Part shown: piece by piece, positions 11,690-23,325 of the stretch | Numbering within the stretch: position 1 is the first letter of the stretch | Layout of the letters: every line of letters begins with the position of its first letter | Assembly (NCBI GenBank): GCA_949710005.1 | Contig: OX453278.1 | Location: 9,368,597 to 9,432,596 of the forward strand | Origin: Ricordea florida | Lineage: Eukaryota; Cnidaria; Anthozoa; Corallimorpharia; Ricordeidae | Length of the DNA stretch: 64,000 bases | Reading direction: 5' to 3' | Notes under the pieces: generated by a model | The model's database searches: none | The model's input: only the letters and a program-made list of their open reading frames with translations | What the model was told of the DNA's origin: nothing | Translations under genes and position numbers: made by a program

Positions 11690-13330
11690 TTAATGAACAA
11701 TTGCTGACTACGTCAACAAACTTGAAACTATGATCGCAGAAGGCATAACTAACGGAAAATACGTTGAGACTGATGACAACACATTAAAAGACCTTAAATC
11801 TTTTCAAAATGTTTTGACCAGAAACTTCAAGTCATCTCTGCCTTTGGATAAGATCAAGCCGACTTCAAACCAGCCTGCTTTCCTTTATGGGACTGCTAAA
11901 ACTCACAAATTCCAGAACCCTGGGCAAATTACGAAGGACAATCTGAAACTTCGACCGATTGTCAGCACTTGTGGAACCTTTTATTACGAAACAGCTAAAT
12001 TCCTAGCCTCGTACTTACTTCCTCTCACAGAGAATGAATACAGCGTCAGAACTACCACCGATTTCGCTGAGCGTCTAAATGATAGAACTGTTGATGATGA
12101 ATGAAGTTTTGGTCTCATATGATGTGTCCTCTCTCTTTACTGAAGTTCCGCTCGATGAAACTATTGACTACGTCACTCATGAAATCTACACCAACAACAA
12201 GCTACCACAACTCAGCTCAAAGTTACTTTTCAGACGTCTTCTCTATAATGTCACCAAGAATACAGTTTTCAGTTTTAATGATAAGCACTACAAACAAATT
12301 GGTGGATGCGGTATGGGCAACCCATTTTCTCCAGTCCTTGCTAAAATTTTCATGACTAAACTAGAAGCTGATATAGTCCGACCTTTCAACCCACCATTTT
12401 ATGACCGGTATGTTGATGATTGTTTCTCTTAGAAGAAAAAGGACGAGCCTGATGCTCTACTTGAACGCCTAAATCACTATCACCCTAACATTGTTTTTAC
12501 TGTCGAAGAAAACCCCGACCATTTTCTTGATACTGCCTTTAATTACACTAACAAGTTCATTTGCAGTGTCTACAAAAAACCGGGGAATTTACCAACACAT
12601 TGGAAATCTGAGGTCCCTACCAAATGGAAAAGGAATTGCATCATCGGCGCACTCCACAAAGCTAAACGCATCTCCACCGATTCTGAGAAGGACATTAAAA
12701 CTTTAGAAATTTCTTTCATCAAAGCAGGTTACCCGAAACGTTTTATCGGCATTCAATCAACAACTTTCTAACCGGCTCCTCACAAGATGACAACGTAAAA
12801 ATGTTTTCATCAAGCTCCCATTTTGTGGTAAAAACAAAAAACTCAACAAGTTTACTAATTTCAAATTCATCTTTATAATCTTATGGCAAACAAGGCGAAT
12901 CAAAAGCCTCTTCAACAACAAAGACAAAAACACTCATAGATCCAAAGTTGTTTATAAAGGAGATTGTTCTTGTGGTGCTGATTATATTGGCGAGACTATA
13001 TGAGAAATTTAGCAGTACGAATTGCGGAACATTCAAATCCTGCTCACACCTCTAAGCCTGCAAAATACCTGCGAGAAAATTCTTCACATTCTTTCACCTG
13101 GCGTGTTCTCTCCTCAGCACAGACATTCCACAAGCGTAGGATCGTTGAGGGGCTAATGATTCAACAACTCCGCCCCAGTTTGAACAAACAAGTAATTTCT
13201 TATGTATCAAAACTTTTCCCAACGGGAATTACATAAGGTATGTATACATGCGTGCATGCGGACGGTCGTGTTTTTAACTCTGATGATGGCAAACAGCCGA
13301 AAACGTTTGGTTTTTACTTTTTATACTTTT
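11690..13330 (+). mobile_element. Penelope-like retroelement, 5'-truncated and decayed
   Basis: Consecutive frames code a Penelope-type reverse transcriptase. Visible blocks are FLYGTAKTHK, LRPIVS, YDVSSLFTEVPLDE, GGCGMGNPFSPVLAKIFM and the catalytic YVDD in DRYVDDCFS. About 500 bases later comes a GIY-YIG endonuclease segment (DCSCGADYIGET ... RIAEHSNPAH), the domain typical of this class. Stop codons and frame changes occur near 12104, 12432 and 13000, so it is dead. The 3' end carries TGATGATGGC followed by GCCGAAAACGTTTGG, a usual terminal motif. It lies between the HECT-like relic and the integrase-core relic. Confidence 0.8.
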
Positions 13331-13848
13331 TAAACATTACAGGAATCTTTTAATATTTGTAACCTTATACATAAGATAACAATTTCTCTTTAAGATATAA
13401 ATATGTTGTCAAGTGAATTGATGACAATTGATTTGCCTCAAAAATAAAATTCTGAATTAAGACCAACCTCTTCGAACTGATACTCTACAAGGAGAATTGT
13501 TACCCATATCTTGAGAGTGATACTAAGCATTCAATACATGTTTCTGTTATGAATTAATACAGTCAGTTATACATGGCAAAGAACTATTGTGGTATTTGAA
13601 TGGTTATTTCCTATAGGCAAGTTACAAGTTGGAAATAACATAACTGTTTATTGATGGTGATATGATTGATGTCATTGTGTTAAGTCAAATCATATGTACA
13701 GTCAGAGTGTAATAATATAGTACAAAACTAATGCAGGATATAAACATGTGAAATAATTTACTGCAAAAAGCCTTTCTTGCATTCAGTTTTTGACATTGAA
13801 AACGAATAACAATAGTCAGCACCCTTTAAGGTATGCAGTTATATCTCA

Positions 13849-14568
13849 TGTCCTGGAGCTTGCTAGCAACACAAGTTTCTCATACAATTGTAAAGCTTCT
13901 CGCCAATCAGTTGGTCTATTCAGCCCAAGAACATCCATAACATAGTAAAAACATTCAAAATGATCATTGTCTTCCTCTCTTTCAATAAGGTGATTTTGAA
14001 CGTATCCAATTTTGTCTTCAGGGACACAGGATAGCAAATCTGACTCACCACCTCTGCTTTCTGGCAAATAGCAAAGAACATCTGGAACTCCAGGCACTGT
14101 GTCATTTCTTGATTTCCTTATTCAATGTGTGTTCCAGTGTTCTTTCACGACGTCCAAATCTTTTTGTAACAGTCCTGCAAAGCAGAACCACAGACAATCC
14201 TTCTGAAGGCCATCACTTGTAATGAGGGCACCAGTTTCAGCAAGATCTTTGAAAACGTTGATCCACCGAGTGGATCTGTTTCTCTTGTACTGAGACCAAT
14301 AACCCTCAATCCTTACGTGGTGATGCCACGTACCTGTGAGCATTTTCATCCTCGCGGAAAAAAGCTTGTGCTGAAGCCATGATTTAGTTCTCCGTGTCCA
14401 AATCAGTTACCAGCTCACTAGGACACCCACCACACCTCTTGACTGCACTCAAGAAATAAGATCCAACGTTATTAGGGGAGTTATTTGATCGTGTGACTAC
14501 AAGCCATAACAACTTCCTGCTCCAGCCGTCAATGCATCCATGGATAGGGAAACCATACGGTTTAATAA
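13849..14568 (-). pseudogene. Integrase-core (DDE) protein relic, C-terminal part
   Basis: On the minus strand the frames read KPYGFPIHGCIDGWSRKLLW, then a second acidic motif SELVTDLDTEN, then NQRIEGYW with the likely third catalytic residue, followed by a helical C-terminus and a run of acidic residues ending at 13849. This is the C-terminal half of a protein whose N-terminal half lies at 15845-16266; a retrotransposon separates them. Frame changes near 14400 and 14110 show decay. The family is the integrase-core protein class seen as host-like genes in many invertebrates and fish. Confidence 0.6.
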
Positions 14569-15845
14569 TAATAATAATAATAATAATAATCAACTTTATT
14601 TAACGAGGGTAACACGGGACAGTACTTCAACTGAATAACTGGTGGCCCTCAAACTAAATTGTAAAACAAGAAATTGAGTAACAAAGTACATCTCGTTAAA
14701 GAAAAGGAACTATAAATATATATATATGAATAAGATTAAAAGAGTAAAAAGTATATTACAATTAAAATATACTTACAAAGAACATCTACAAACTACAATT
14801 GCAATAAAACTACAGCTAAGATGGATCAATTAGCATAAAAGTAAGAAATAAAATTAAGTTACACTTAAGCTAAAATGATCAACGTCATTGTATCTCGTTA
14901 ACAGATGACTATAAATAGCCTTTTTAAATGAGGTTACACATGTTCCTTTCTTAAGGTTAATGGGCAGGGAGTTCCAGAGCCTGGTGGCGGACACGCAAAA
15001 AGTTCTCCCTCCCTCAGATTCACGATTATATCTGGGGCAGACGAGGTTTAAAGCACTGTACCGCCCACTGCGTGTGTGTAAATCTGCATTGCATTTAAGA
15101 AGGTCGTACATGTAACTGGGGCAGTTTCCTTGAAGGCGCTTAAGGACTAGCGAACACTTATTGACATTAGCTTCGTCATAAAATGGGAGCCACCCTAATT
15201 TTTTAAAGAGATTTACGCTATTTGATCTTGTGTCAGCTCCTAAAATTACTCGGGCAGCACGTTTTTGCAGCTTGAGGATTCTCATTAAGTTATCAGCTGA
15301 ACAGTTTGACCAAATAGTTGACCCATATAACATTACTTGTTTGATCATAGCATTGTAATAAAGTATACGCTGTTCAATAGGGATGAATCTCCTTATCTTT
15401 CTAAGAACTGCTATTCTCTGGGATAACTTCTTGCACAGTTCCTCAACGTGTATATCAAAGCTTAAATATTTGTCAATAGTAACCCCTAAAAGTTTCTGAC
15501 TATCAACCTGCTCTATGTCAGAGTTAACAAGTTTGAGCTCCAGTGAACAATTATCAAGCTTGCATGGTAGACGTTTCCCTGCAAGAAGGAGACATTTCGT
15601 CTTCGCAGCGTTTGTAACCATTTTGTTGGCAGCCGACCACCGTGAGACATCATCTAAGTCCTGTTGAAGGGCTGTTGACATGGCAGTAAGTCCGTTAGTC
15701 ACGTCTGATGATAAACTGAGAGTAGTGTCATCCGCGTAGATGTCTACGGTAGAATGCTGTGCCACCGATGGCAGATCATTAATAAATAAAAGAAACAAAA
15801 ATGGGGCCTAAAATACTCCCTTGCGGTACTCCAGCCGACACAGTT
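14569..15845 (-). mobile_element. Non-LTR retrotransposon (CR1/L2-like), 5'-truncated
   Basis: The minus strand codes the C-terminal half of a non-LTR reverse transcriptase: VPQGSILGP at the 5' edge (with a frame change near 15800), FINDLP, the catalytic YADDTTL block, a conserved LLGVTID segment and the typical C-terminal RLWNSLP motif, ending at 14854. A 3' UTR of about 260 bases ends in an ATT-type microsatellite (14570-14600), as usual for CR1/L2-type elements. It interrupts the integrase-core gene. Short AAACC sequences at both edges suggest a target duplication. Confidence 0.82.
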
Positions 15846-16266
15846 CTTGGGGTTTGAGCTTGTCATATCCGTCGGCGTGCCATACAGCATTTGAACCAGG
15901 ATTACAATACTCGCGTCTTCTTAACTTGTGTTCCTTCCTATTTTGGCATCCATCTGGATCCAGTTCTCTGAGCAAAAGCTCTACTACTTGTCATGGAACT
16001 TGGTGTCCCTTCAATCGCAGACTATGCCATACATGCCTATAGCCAGAAATACACTCAGGACCATGTAACATGGCTTGAACCTCGTTCACTACGCTGCGAA
16101 CGTACTCCGGATTTCTTCTTGCTAAACCATACATCCTCAGCCGTCTGTGTAAAGTCCTTTCACTTACTTTAAGGTTGTGATAGGTCGCTAGGAAGGTTAG
16201 GATGTCCTTGTACTCGAAGCCACGATAAAAGTAATATTTTACGTTGTCAATGCCGGCAGTGGCCAT
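15845..16266 (-). pseudogene. Integrase-core (DDE) protein relic, N-terminal part
   Basis: Starts with MATAGIDNVKYYFYRG, followed by a helix-turn-helix region (YKDILTFLATYHNLKVSERTLHRR), a GYRHVWHSLR block and the start of the catalytic core with WHADGYDKLKP, where the first catalytic aspartate is expected. The reading is cut at DKLKP by the retrotransposon at 14569-15845 and resumes at KPYGF beyond it. One frame change is needed near 15990. Confidence 0.6.
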
Positions 16267-16559
16267 CTTAGTTTAAGGTCTTCCCTTCGTTTCCAGCTCT
16301 CCTCTGTCTTATTTGCCGTAAGAAAGTAAATTTTGCCTTGAGAAAGTAAGTTTTGCCGTGCCAGTTGTGGGCCACAGTACTAACAAGCTATCCTTTAAAA
16401 CTAGATAAATTCAGTCACCACTTGACACTTTAACTCACGAACTCCTTAAGTTTGTGGTATCCACTTGAGAGCAAACAACTCTTGAATTCTTCTTCCAATA
16501 GCTTCTTCAGTCACTGCGAAGAGCGCGATCTTGAACTGAATAACTCGTAAGGGAAAAGG

Positions 16560-17030
16560 TTAAGATGTTACGCTTAATTTTGAAAAATATAAAAATTATA
16601 CTAATCCGGCTAGATATGCTGGAAGAGGATACAACAAACGGCGCTTCAAAACTATCTTAGAAACTACAGGATTGATGGAGAAACAGGCGATGCAAGATCA
16701 TTTTTGGATAAAATAAGACTCTCTGTTTTAAATACCATCCGTACTATGGATACACCACTGAAATTAACATTCAACCTGGAGATTCAAACTGGATTCACCA
16801 ACCCGAGATCCGAAAGAAATGTTTGCTGCCTTTAATGGCGGGAAACCTCTACTAATCACGGAATCGGATAACATCTTGACTAACCTAGCCAACATATTTA
16901 AAATTATACTAGAAAAAATACATAAATTTCAAGCCGAAGGTACGCGGGGGTTCCGTCAATGTAGAACATTTTTATATCCAAGTCGTGGGAGCGGATATAC
17001 GTTGGATTTATTTCAAACACTTTAGATTCC
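16560..17030 (+). pseudogene. Polinton-type PolB N-terminal fragment, decayed (tentative)
   Basis: Short overlapping frames recall the N-terminal non-catalytic part of the element B polymerase: YRIDGETGDARSFLDKIR against HRIDGKIGYGPKAFINKIK in B, then TPLKLTFNLEIQ and a segment ITESDNILTNLANIF..ILEKIHKFQAEG that parallels the B region before GSGWVF. Frames change at least twice. No catalytic motif is present. It is probably part of a third, old Polinton-like copy together with the capsid fragment at 18.2 kb. Confidence 0.4.
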
Positions 17031-17099
17031 ATGCGGTACAATTGTTCAAATTATCTAATGCTCTTCGTCTCAATCTTCTTTATTTTAAAACAATCTGCC

Positions 17100-17370
17100 T
17101 TATTATGCATCATGTACGCCTCCGAACATTTCAACATATTTACTTATTCGTCACAAATACATCATCATTGTACACGATTTTCTGCGGCTAGCAATTTCTA
17201 CATTAAACATTCGAGAACAGACCATAAGAAAAAATCTTTTTTAAGTATTGGTGCAAAGATATGGAATAGCATCGCCAATAGTCATCGTGCTCTACCTAAG
17301 TATATATTTAAGAATTTCGGCTAATTGATATTTTAATAGAGGAGGATAATCATGTATTAAATATTGACAT
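17100..17370 (+). mobile_element. C-terminal tail of an L2-like non-LTR reverse transcriptase
   Basis: The frame reads TRFSAASNFYIKHSRTDHKK, then SFLSIGAKIWNSI and ALPKYIFK before a stop. This is the usual end of L2/Nimb-type reverse transcriptases ('YNTR..A..NFYVKYSR', 'SFS.IG.KIWNSIP', 'LPK..FKK'). Only about 70 residues remain. Confidence 0.55.
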
Positions 17371-18156
17371 TTGCTTTATTTACCTGCTTTGAAATATAAT
17401 TGTACTTACTGTTTTTTTTTTATTCAAAATGTTGATATTCGTGTCTCGGCTTCCCTTATTGTCATGTTTCAACTCTGTTGTTATAATTGTCATTACCTCC
17501 GCCAAGGAGGTTATGTTTTCACGCCTGTCTGTTAGTCTCTCTGTTAATCGTCTTACGCAAAAACTAATCAACGGAGTTGCACCAAATTTGGTGGAGAGGT
17601 CGCAAATATACCCAGGATCAATCGATTAAAATTTGGCATTTATCCGGATTAAACTCCGGATCTCAGATCCAGACTAGACGCTCTCGGGAGCGTTCAGTCG
17701 GGCTACACTTGATAATATGGCTTCGAACAAACGTGAATGTCAGTTTACGCCTAAGTTTTGTATATATTGTATACTATATGGCTGGTTCCACAACCGCAAA
17801 AAACCTACGAGACTGTATATCGCACCGCAATTCTTGTCGTGTTTAAGCTGAGCGATTTTGTCAGAAAGTTTTCTAAGGTTTTACAGAAATTTCAATGATA
17901 ATTGGTTTGTTTACTAATCGAATTAATGTTGACCAATCAGCTTTCTTGGTTCCCACGGTAGAAAACAGTTGTGAAACTTGATGCCATTCATACAATATGT
18001 GGCGGGGCGGAGGTATGCGCTCTACTGAGTGCCCTTCTAGTTATCTTTTTTTATTTTTCCTTCCCGCCCCGATTAGCTAGGCTATTTCCCGCGTAAGGAT
18101 TGATGGAAAAATGTTAATCGAGAGTGTTTAATAAAGTTGTTATTTAATAACGTTGT

Positions 18157-18324
18157 TATAACAATATCCTCATGTAAACTAGGAATATCCACTTCCAAAG
18201 TCTCACCCGGACTGGCAGTGACAAGATTTAGTGTGATTCTGTGAAGAGAAGATTCCGCTTTCAAACCATATGTCACTCGTGAGTATCGTGTTGGATCATG
18301 TGATTCGCTTACTAAAGTGGTCAT
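18157..18324 (-). pseudogene. N-terminal fragment of a Polinton-like capsid gene (left copy)
   Basis: About 56 codons starting at MTTLVSESHD match the element B capsid N-terminus (46157): YGLKAESSLHRITLN against FGLKAESTLNRITLN, and ASPGETLEVDIPSL against ASPGETLYINIPKL. The reading is lost after EDIVI. It shows that a third element of this lineage once existed here, distinct from A and B. Confidence 0.75.
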
Positions 18325-18439
18325 ATGAAATTTGATCATATTGACCAATTTTAGTTTCAGTGTTAGATGATGTGTTAAAGGGCACTTTCTCGGTATATCA
18401 ACCACTGAAAATCAAACTGAGTGCTTCCTTCCCATAAAA

Positions 18440-18705
18440 TTAGGACCACTAAATCTCTAGGGACTTGGGGTCTCTGGGCCTTGTGGGTGTCTGGACCACT
18501 GGGTAAGTAGGTCTTTAGGAGTTTAGTGTTATTGGGTCTTTATGTCTTTGGATGTCTGGGTAAGTAAGTCTTAAGGCTTCTGGTCCTCTGTGTCTTTGGG
18601 ATTCTGGGTCTCTTGGTCTTTGGGTTTCTTAGTCTTTGGGTCTCTAGGTCTTGGGTTTCTGGGTCTCTGGGTTTCTGGGTCTCAGGGACTATTAGTTCCT
18701 ACTAG
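18440..18705. repeat. Degenerate GGGTCTCT-type minisatellite (left arm)
   Basis: A tract built from variants of an 8-base unit (GGGTCTCT, GGGTCTTT, GGGTTTCT). The mirror copy is in the right arm at about 21850-22110. Confidence 0.75.
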
Positions 18706-19715
18706 GGAGTGGAAGATTTCGTGCGCCAATCTCAATTGACGAATGTCGGAGGTTTGAAGACAGCTGGTTTTCCGATGCTAGTCGAAGGAAGAGGAATTGG
18801 GTGCTAAATATCTTTGAAGAATGGCGAGAGACGAGAAATGAAGCTGTGTTAAAGGTTGAGTATAGTGGCGAGCCGGTGCTAAACCAAAGCGTCGACAAGA
18901 TGTCTGACATGTCTGAGGAGGATCTGGATTTTTTTGGCTCGATTTGTGGCTGAAGTGAGGAAGGAAGATGGAGAAGAACACCCTGGCAAGACCATTTGTG
19001 AAATGATATGTAGTTTATAATGTTATCTTCGTTTCCAGCGTAAGAGACCCCTATTTCTAATTGATGAGAAGGGCTTCAATTTCGTAATTTGAGTTCGGCC
19101 TTAAATTTTGTCTTCAAAGAAAGGGTTGGGGAAAGAATTTGTAGTATTACTAGTCAAGCAGCAGTCATAACTCCAGACCAAATAGAATATTCGTGGCAAA
19201 AAGGGTTTTTGGGAAGTGATACGCCCGGATTTCTTAGAAATACTGTACTTTTTGTTTTTTGAAATTGCTTTGCGTTGTGAGCAAGGCAAGAGCAGAGAAA
19301 CTAGCCTAAGAATGAATAATTCTCGGTTATCATTACATATGAGTCTGGTGCAGAGTATTTGCAATGCGTGGAAGATGTAACTGGTGAAAGTAATAATGGA
19401 GGCCTGGCTCATTTACGAATGAAGGATAAGGTTTTTAAAGTATATGAAAATGTTGAAAAACCATAGCGCTCTCCTGTGAAGCTTTACAACAAATACATTA
19501 GTCATGTACCTTTGGACACATCAGATAATTCATTTCATTTGTGACCTTTACCGAAACCAAAGGGAAATATTTGGTATTACACAAAGGCGTCTGGAAGGGA
19601 AACTTTGGGAAATGTTGTTAAAAAGATCATGCGTAAGATTTTTTGATAGTCATTTCATTGACCATTCATTACGGCGAATTTGTGCCACAAATGGAGCACT
19701 GTTTGTGACATAGGG
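18706..19715 (+). pseudogene. Crypton-type (DUF3504-like) tyrosine recombinase, decayed
   Basis: The plus strand codes a broken tyrosine recombinase of the Crypton/DUF3504 type. Blocks in order are FRAPISIDECRRFEDSWF, the helical MSDMSEEDLDF core, LARFVAEVRKEDG, ICSITSQAAVITPDQIEY, an ALR motif with the first catalytic arginine, the PLPKPKG block and finally DHSLRR, the HxxR motif before the tyrosine. Frameshifts (one in a T run near 18935) and several stops inactivate it. The first 400 bases are duplicated in the right arm of the inverted repeat. Confidence 0.7.
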
Positions 19716-20839
19716 TCCAATGCACTTAACGCAAAGAATATGAAAGAAAGGCATGGCAAAGTGCAAACTAAGGGGAAGAACTGCAAAAATATTGTTATTA
19801 CCGTACTGCTGAAACAAAAAATTGAAATCTTTTATAAGTGACGGAAACTGTATGGTTACGAATCTTTGTATTAAAAATACTCATTGTGGTGTTTTTGGTT
19901 GTTTCTGGACAGTAAAAAATATGGGGGAAGTGCTTCACCAGTGGATATATGCATGTAAAGCATGCTGTATTATTAAAACACGCAGCATTTTAAAAAAATG
20001 CAGCTTGTTTTAGTTTTAATAATGCTGCGTGTCGATTTAGCACGTGTAAGACCGAATCAAATATGTTGATTAAATTAATGAGGACATCGAAACGAACAGA
20101 ATTTTAACGCAAAAAAAAAATAACTGTTGGACGTGGTCGAGTCAGATGTTTGGTAGCGCGCCAAACACTACTCAATGTGATCCAATGCGATTTCAAACAA
20201 TGGGTTCGGCTGTCCAAACAATAAAATGCTTATTTACCAAACATTTTGGGTCAATCAACATCTATCTTTTTGCTAGGCCTCCTGGAAACAAAAATACACC
20301 CTCTTACTTAAGATATTCACGTTCTATTCCCCAAAACGGTGAAACAAACTGGTCCAAGGAAAAAATATGGTTCTCGGATGAATGACTGGATACGGAATCG
20401 TATAATCTTGCTATTGTTTTATTCGATCCATATGGAAGATACATAAGATACATAATTCTTAAAACCTAATAGCGAGCGATTCATGAAATTGCATGGAAAA
20501 TGTAACTCTCAAAATTCAACGGATTACATAAACAAAAGGTCACTTACTTCTGTAGCGATATCCAGTCAAACTTACTTCGGTAACAGGTCAGCAAAACGGG
20601 TCAGCAGATCGAGCAGTAAAACACTACAGGTTAGCAATGTTCAACGTAAGGTACAAAACGCTTTATGACCTTTGTCTCTGATTTCGTGGTTCTTTACTTA
20701 GCGATTACGCCATCGGCTGTCAATCACGCGACTAATTAAATAATCAAATGTCAATAAACGAAGTTGATACTAATCAACGAAACACAAACTACATATTGTT
20801 TTTATCAACAATAAAAACTAATCCCCCTAAGTCTTAAAT
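19716..20839. other. 3' flank of gene R, nothing recognised
   Basis: AT-rich sequence in the loop between the two inverted arms, left of the gene R stop codon at 20840. It may include the 3' untranslated region of gene R and the non-coding end of the Crypton relic. I see no coding family motif, tRNA or clear repeat. Confidence 0.5.
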
Positions 20840-21449
20840 TTAATTGTCACGTAATTGAGGTTTGATGCCAGCGATCTCAGCCAACACGCCTCCTTTCTTG
20901 GCCAAAAGAGCATCAAACGTGTCACACTCAACAACCATCCCGTCCCTAAAAACCAGAATCATATCACAGTCTCTGACAGTGTTCAAGCGATGAGCTATAG
21001 TGATGATGGTTGAGTCAGCCAGTTTATCACGCACAGTGTTCCAGATGGTCTGTTCCGTTCTTGGATCCACATGGGCTGTCGGCTCATCCAAGATAATGAT
21101 CTTATTCCGCTGTAACAGAACACGTGCCAAGCACATTAATTGTCGTTCGCCAACACTTAAATTAGCGCCTTGTTCTAACAACTCATAGCTCAGTTCTCCT
21201 TTCAGGTTTTTGTACTAACTGTTTAAGCTGCACATCTTCTAACGCCTGCCACAAAACATCATCTGGCCAATTACCAACAGGATCAAGATTCGTTCTAATG
21301 GATATACTGAAAAGGACAGAAGTTTGACCGAGAACAGAAATACACCGACGGGATTCCTGTAGATTGATATCTTTAAGCTTAACACCGTCAATAATAATGT
21401 CAGCGTCGACATCGGGCATGCGCATGACAGCCGCTACAAAAGATGACGT
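20840..21449 (-). pseudogene. ABC transporter gene R, last exon (NBD2), broken at its 5' edge and frameshifted
   Basis: Codes the rest of NBD2 after Walker A: SSFVAAVMRMPDVDADI, the Q-loop region ISVLGQTSVLFSISIRTNLDP, the signature LSVGERQ, Walker [17 protein letters not shown] and the switch histidine in TIAHRLNTV, ending at a stop at 20840. Two defects are visible. The exon begins in mid-domain at 21449, where it abuts the inverted duplication. A one-base frame change near 21200-21210 separates the signature half from the Q-loop half. The missing 5' part of this exon is found inverted at 23326-23641. Confidence 0.8.
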
Positions 21450-21849
21450 TAAGGCCGAGCTCAAATTACGAAATTGGAAGCCCTTCTCATCAATTAGAAA
21501 TAGGGGTCTCTTACGCTGGAAACGAAGATAACATTATAAACTACATATCATTTCACAAATGGTCTTGCCAGGGTGTTCTTCTCCATCTTCCTTCCTCACT
21601 TCAGCCACAAATCGAGCCAAAAAAATCCAGATCCTCCTCAGACATGTCAGACATCTTGTCGACGCTTTGGTTTAGCACCGGCTCGCCACTATACTCAACC
21701 TTTAACACAGCTTCATTTCTCGTCTCTCGCCATTCTTCAAAGATATTTAGCACCCAATTCCTCTTCCTTCGACTAGCATCGGAAAACCAGCTGTCTTCAA
21801 ACCTCCGACATTCGTCAATTGAGATTGGCGCACGAAATCTTCCACTCCC

Positions 21850-22110
21850 TAGTAGGAACTAATAGTCCCTGAGACCCAGAAACCCAGAGACCCAGAAACC
21901 CAAGACCTAGAGACCCAAAGACTAAGAAACCCAAAGACCAAGAGACCCAGAATCCCAAAGACACAGAGGACCAGAAGCCTTAAGACTTACTTACCCAGAC
22001 ATCCAAAGACATAAAGACCCAATAACACTAAACTCCTAAAGACCTACTTACCCAGTGGTCCAGACACCCACAAGGCCCAGAGACCCCAAGTCCCTAGAGA
22101 TTTAGTGGTC
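21850..22110. repeat. Degenerate minisatellite (right arm copy)
   Basis: Mirror copy of the 8-base minisatellite at 18440-18705, read here as AGACCCAGAAACCCAG variants. Confidence 0.75.
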
Positions 22111-22229
22111 CTAATTTTATGGGAAGGAAGCACTCAGTTTGATTTTCAGTGGTTGATATACCGAGAAAGTGCCCTTTAACACATCATCTAACACTGAAAC
22201 TAAAATTGGTCAATATGATCAAATTTCAT

Positions 22230-22397
22230 ATGACCACTTTAGTAAGCGAATCACATGATCCAACACGATACTCACGAGTGACATATGGTTTGAAAGCGGA
22301 ATCTTCTCTTCACAGAATCACACTAAATCTTGTCACTGCCAGTCCGGGTGAGACTTTGGAAGTGGATATTCCTAGTTTACATGAGGATATTGTTATA
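22230..22397 (+). pseudogene. N-terminal fragment of a Polinton-like capsid gene (right copy)
   Basis: Identical in translation to the fragment at 18157-18324 because it lies in the duplicated arm. Not an independent relic. Confidence 0.75.
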
Positions 22398-23325
22398 ACA
22401 ACGTTATTAAATAACAACTTTATTAAACACTCTCGATTAACATTTTTCCATCAATCCTTACGCGGGAAATAGCCTAGCTAATCGGGGCGGGAAGGAAAAA
22501 TAAAAAAAGATAACTAGAAGGGCACTCAGTAGAGCGCATACCTCCGCCCCGCCACATATTGTATGAATGGCATCAAGTTTCACAACTGTTTTCTACCGTG
22601 GGAACCAAGAAAGCTGATTGGTCAACATTAATTCGATTAGTAAACAAACCAATTATCATTGAAATTTCTGTAAAACCTTAGAAAACTTTCTGACAAAATC
22701 GCTCAGCTTAAACACGACAAGAATTGCGGTGCGATATACAGTCTCGTAGGTTTTTTGCGGTTGTGGAACCAGCCATATAGTATACAATATATACAAAACT
22801 TAGGCGTAAACTGACATTCACGTTTGTTCGAAGCCATATTATCAAGTGTAGCCCGACTGAACGCTCCCGAGAGCGTCTAGTCTGGATCTGAGATCCGGAG
22901 TTTAATCCGGATAAATGCCAAATTTTAATCGATTGATCCTGGGTATATTTGCGACCTCTCCACCAAATTTGGTGCAACTCCGTTGATTAGTTTTTGCGTA
23001 AGACGATTAACAGAGAGACTAACAGACAGGCGTGAAAACATAACCTCCTTGGCGGAGGTAATGACAATTATAACAAACATCCTTCTGTCCTTGTAATCAT
23101 AACAAATAGCTGCTTACTGACGTTTGCTGGTTTCTAAAGATTACAAAGGAGTGTATTTTTTGTTTACGGTTTCTTTTCTTGTTTGTGTTTTTCCCTTGGG
23201 GTCACCATATCAAACAATTAAAATCAGATGGTGCGTAAAAAAACCCCTCGATCTCCGTTCTTACTAAAATGGGTAAAATGTTCCCTTGGGGAATTGCACT
23301 GGGCTAAATACTTTTTTTTTAATAG

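Larger units (their letters stand above)
17478..19104 (+). repeat. Inverted duplication, left arm (1.63 kb)
   Basis: This segment recurs as its reverse complement at 21449-23076 with almost no differences; several encoded open frames are identical in both arms. It contains a repeat beginning ATTACCTCCGCCAAGGAGG, a capsid-gene fragment, a degenerate minisatellite and the first half of a Crypton-like recombinase. The arm ends in the middle of the recombinase, which continues only on the left side, so this arm is the source and the other is the copy. Confidence 0.85.
21449..23076 (-). repeat. Inverted duplication, right arm
   Basis: Reverse-complement copy of 17478-19104. It separates the two halves of the NBD2 exon of gene R. 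Its left end is inside the Crypton recombinase, not at a transposon terminus. Its right end is followed by a short filler whose reverse complement also flanks the displaced exon half. Confidence 0.85.

Noticed and set aside
21443..21862. 139-codon open frame (Ser/Leu-rich) and its copy at 18692-18910
   Set aside because: Antisense shadow of the Crypton recombinase, whose family motifs are on the other strand.
17478..23076. A transposon with 1.6-kb terminal inverted repeats
   Set aside because: The arms end inside a recombinase gene on one side and carry unrelated decayed pieces, and the loop holds host exon sequence, so this is an inverted duplication and not an element.
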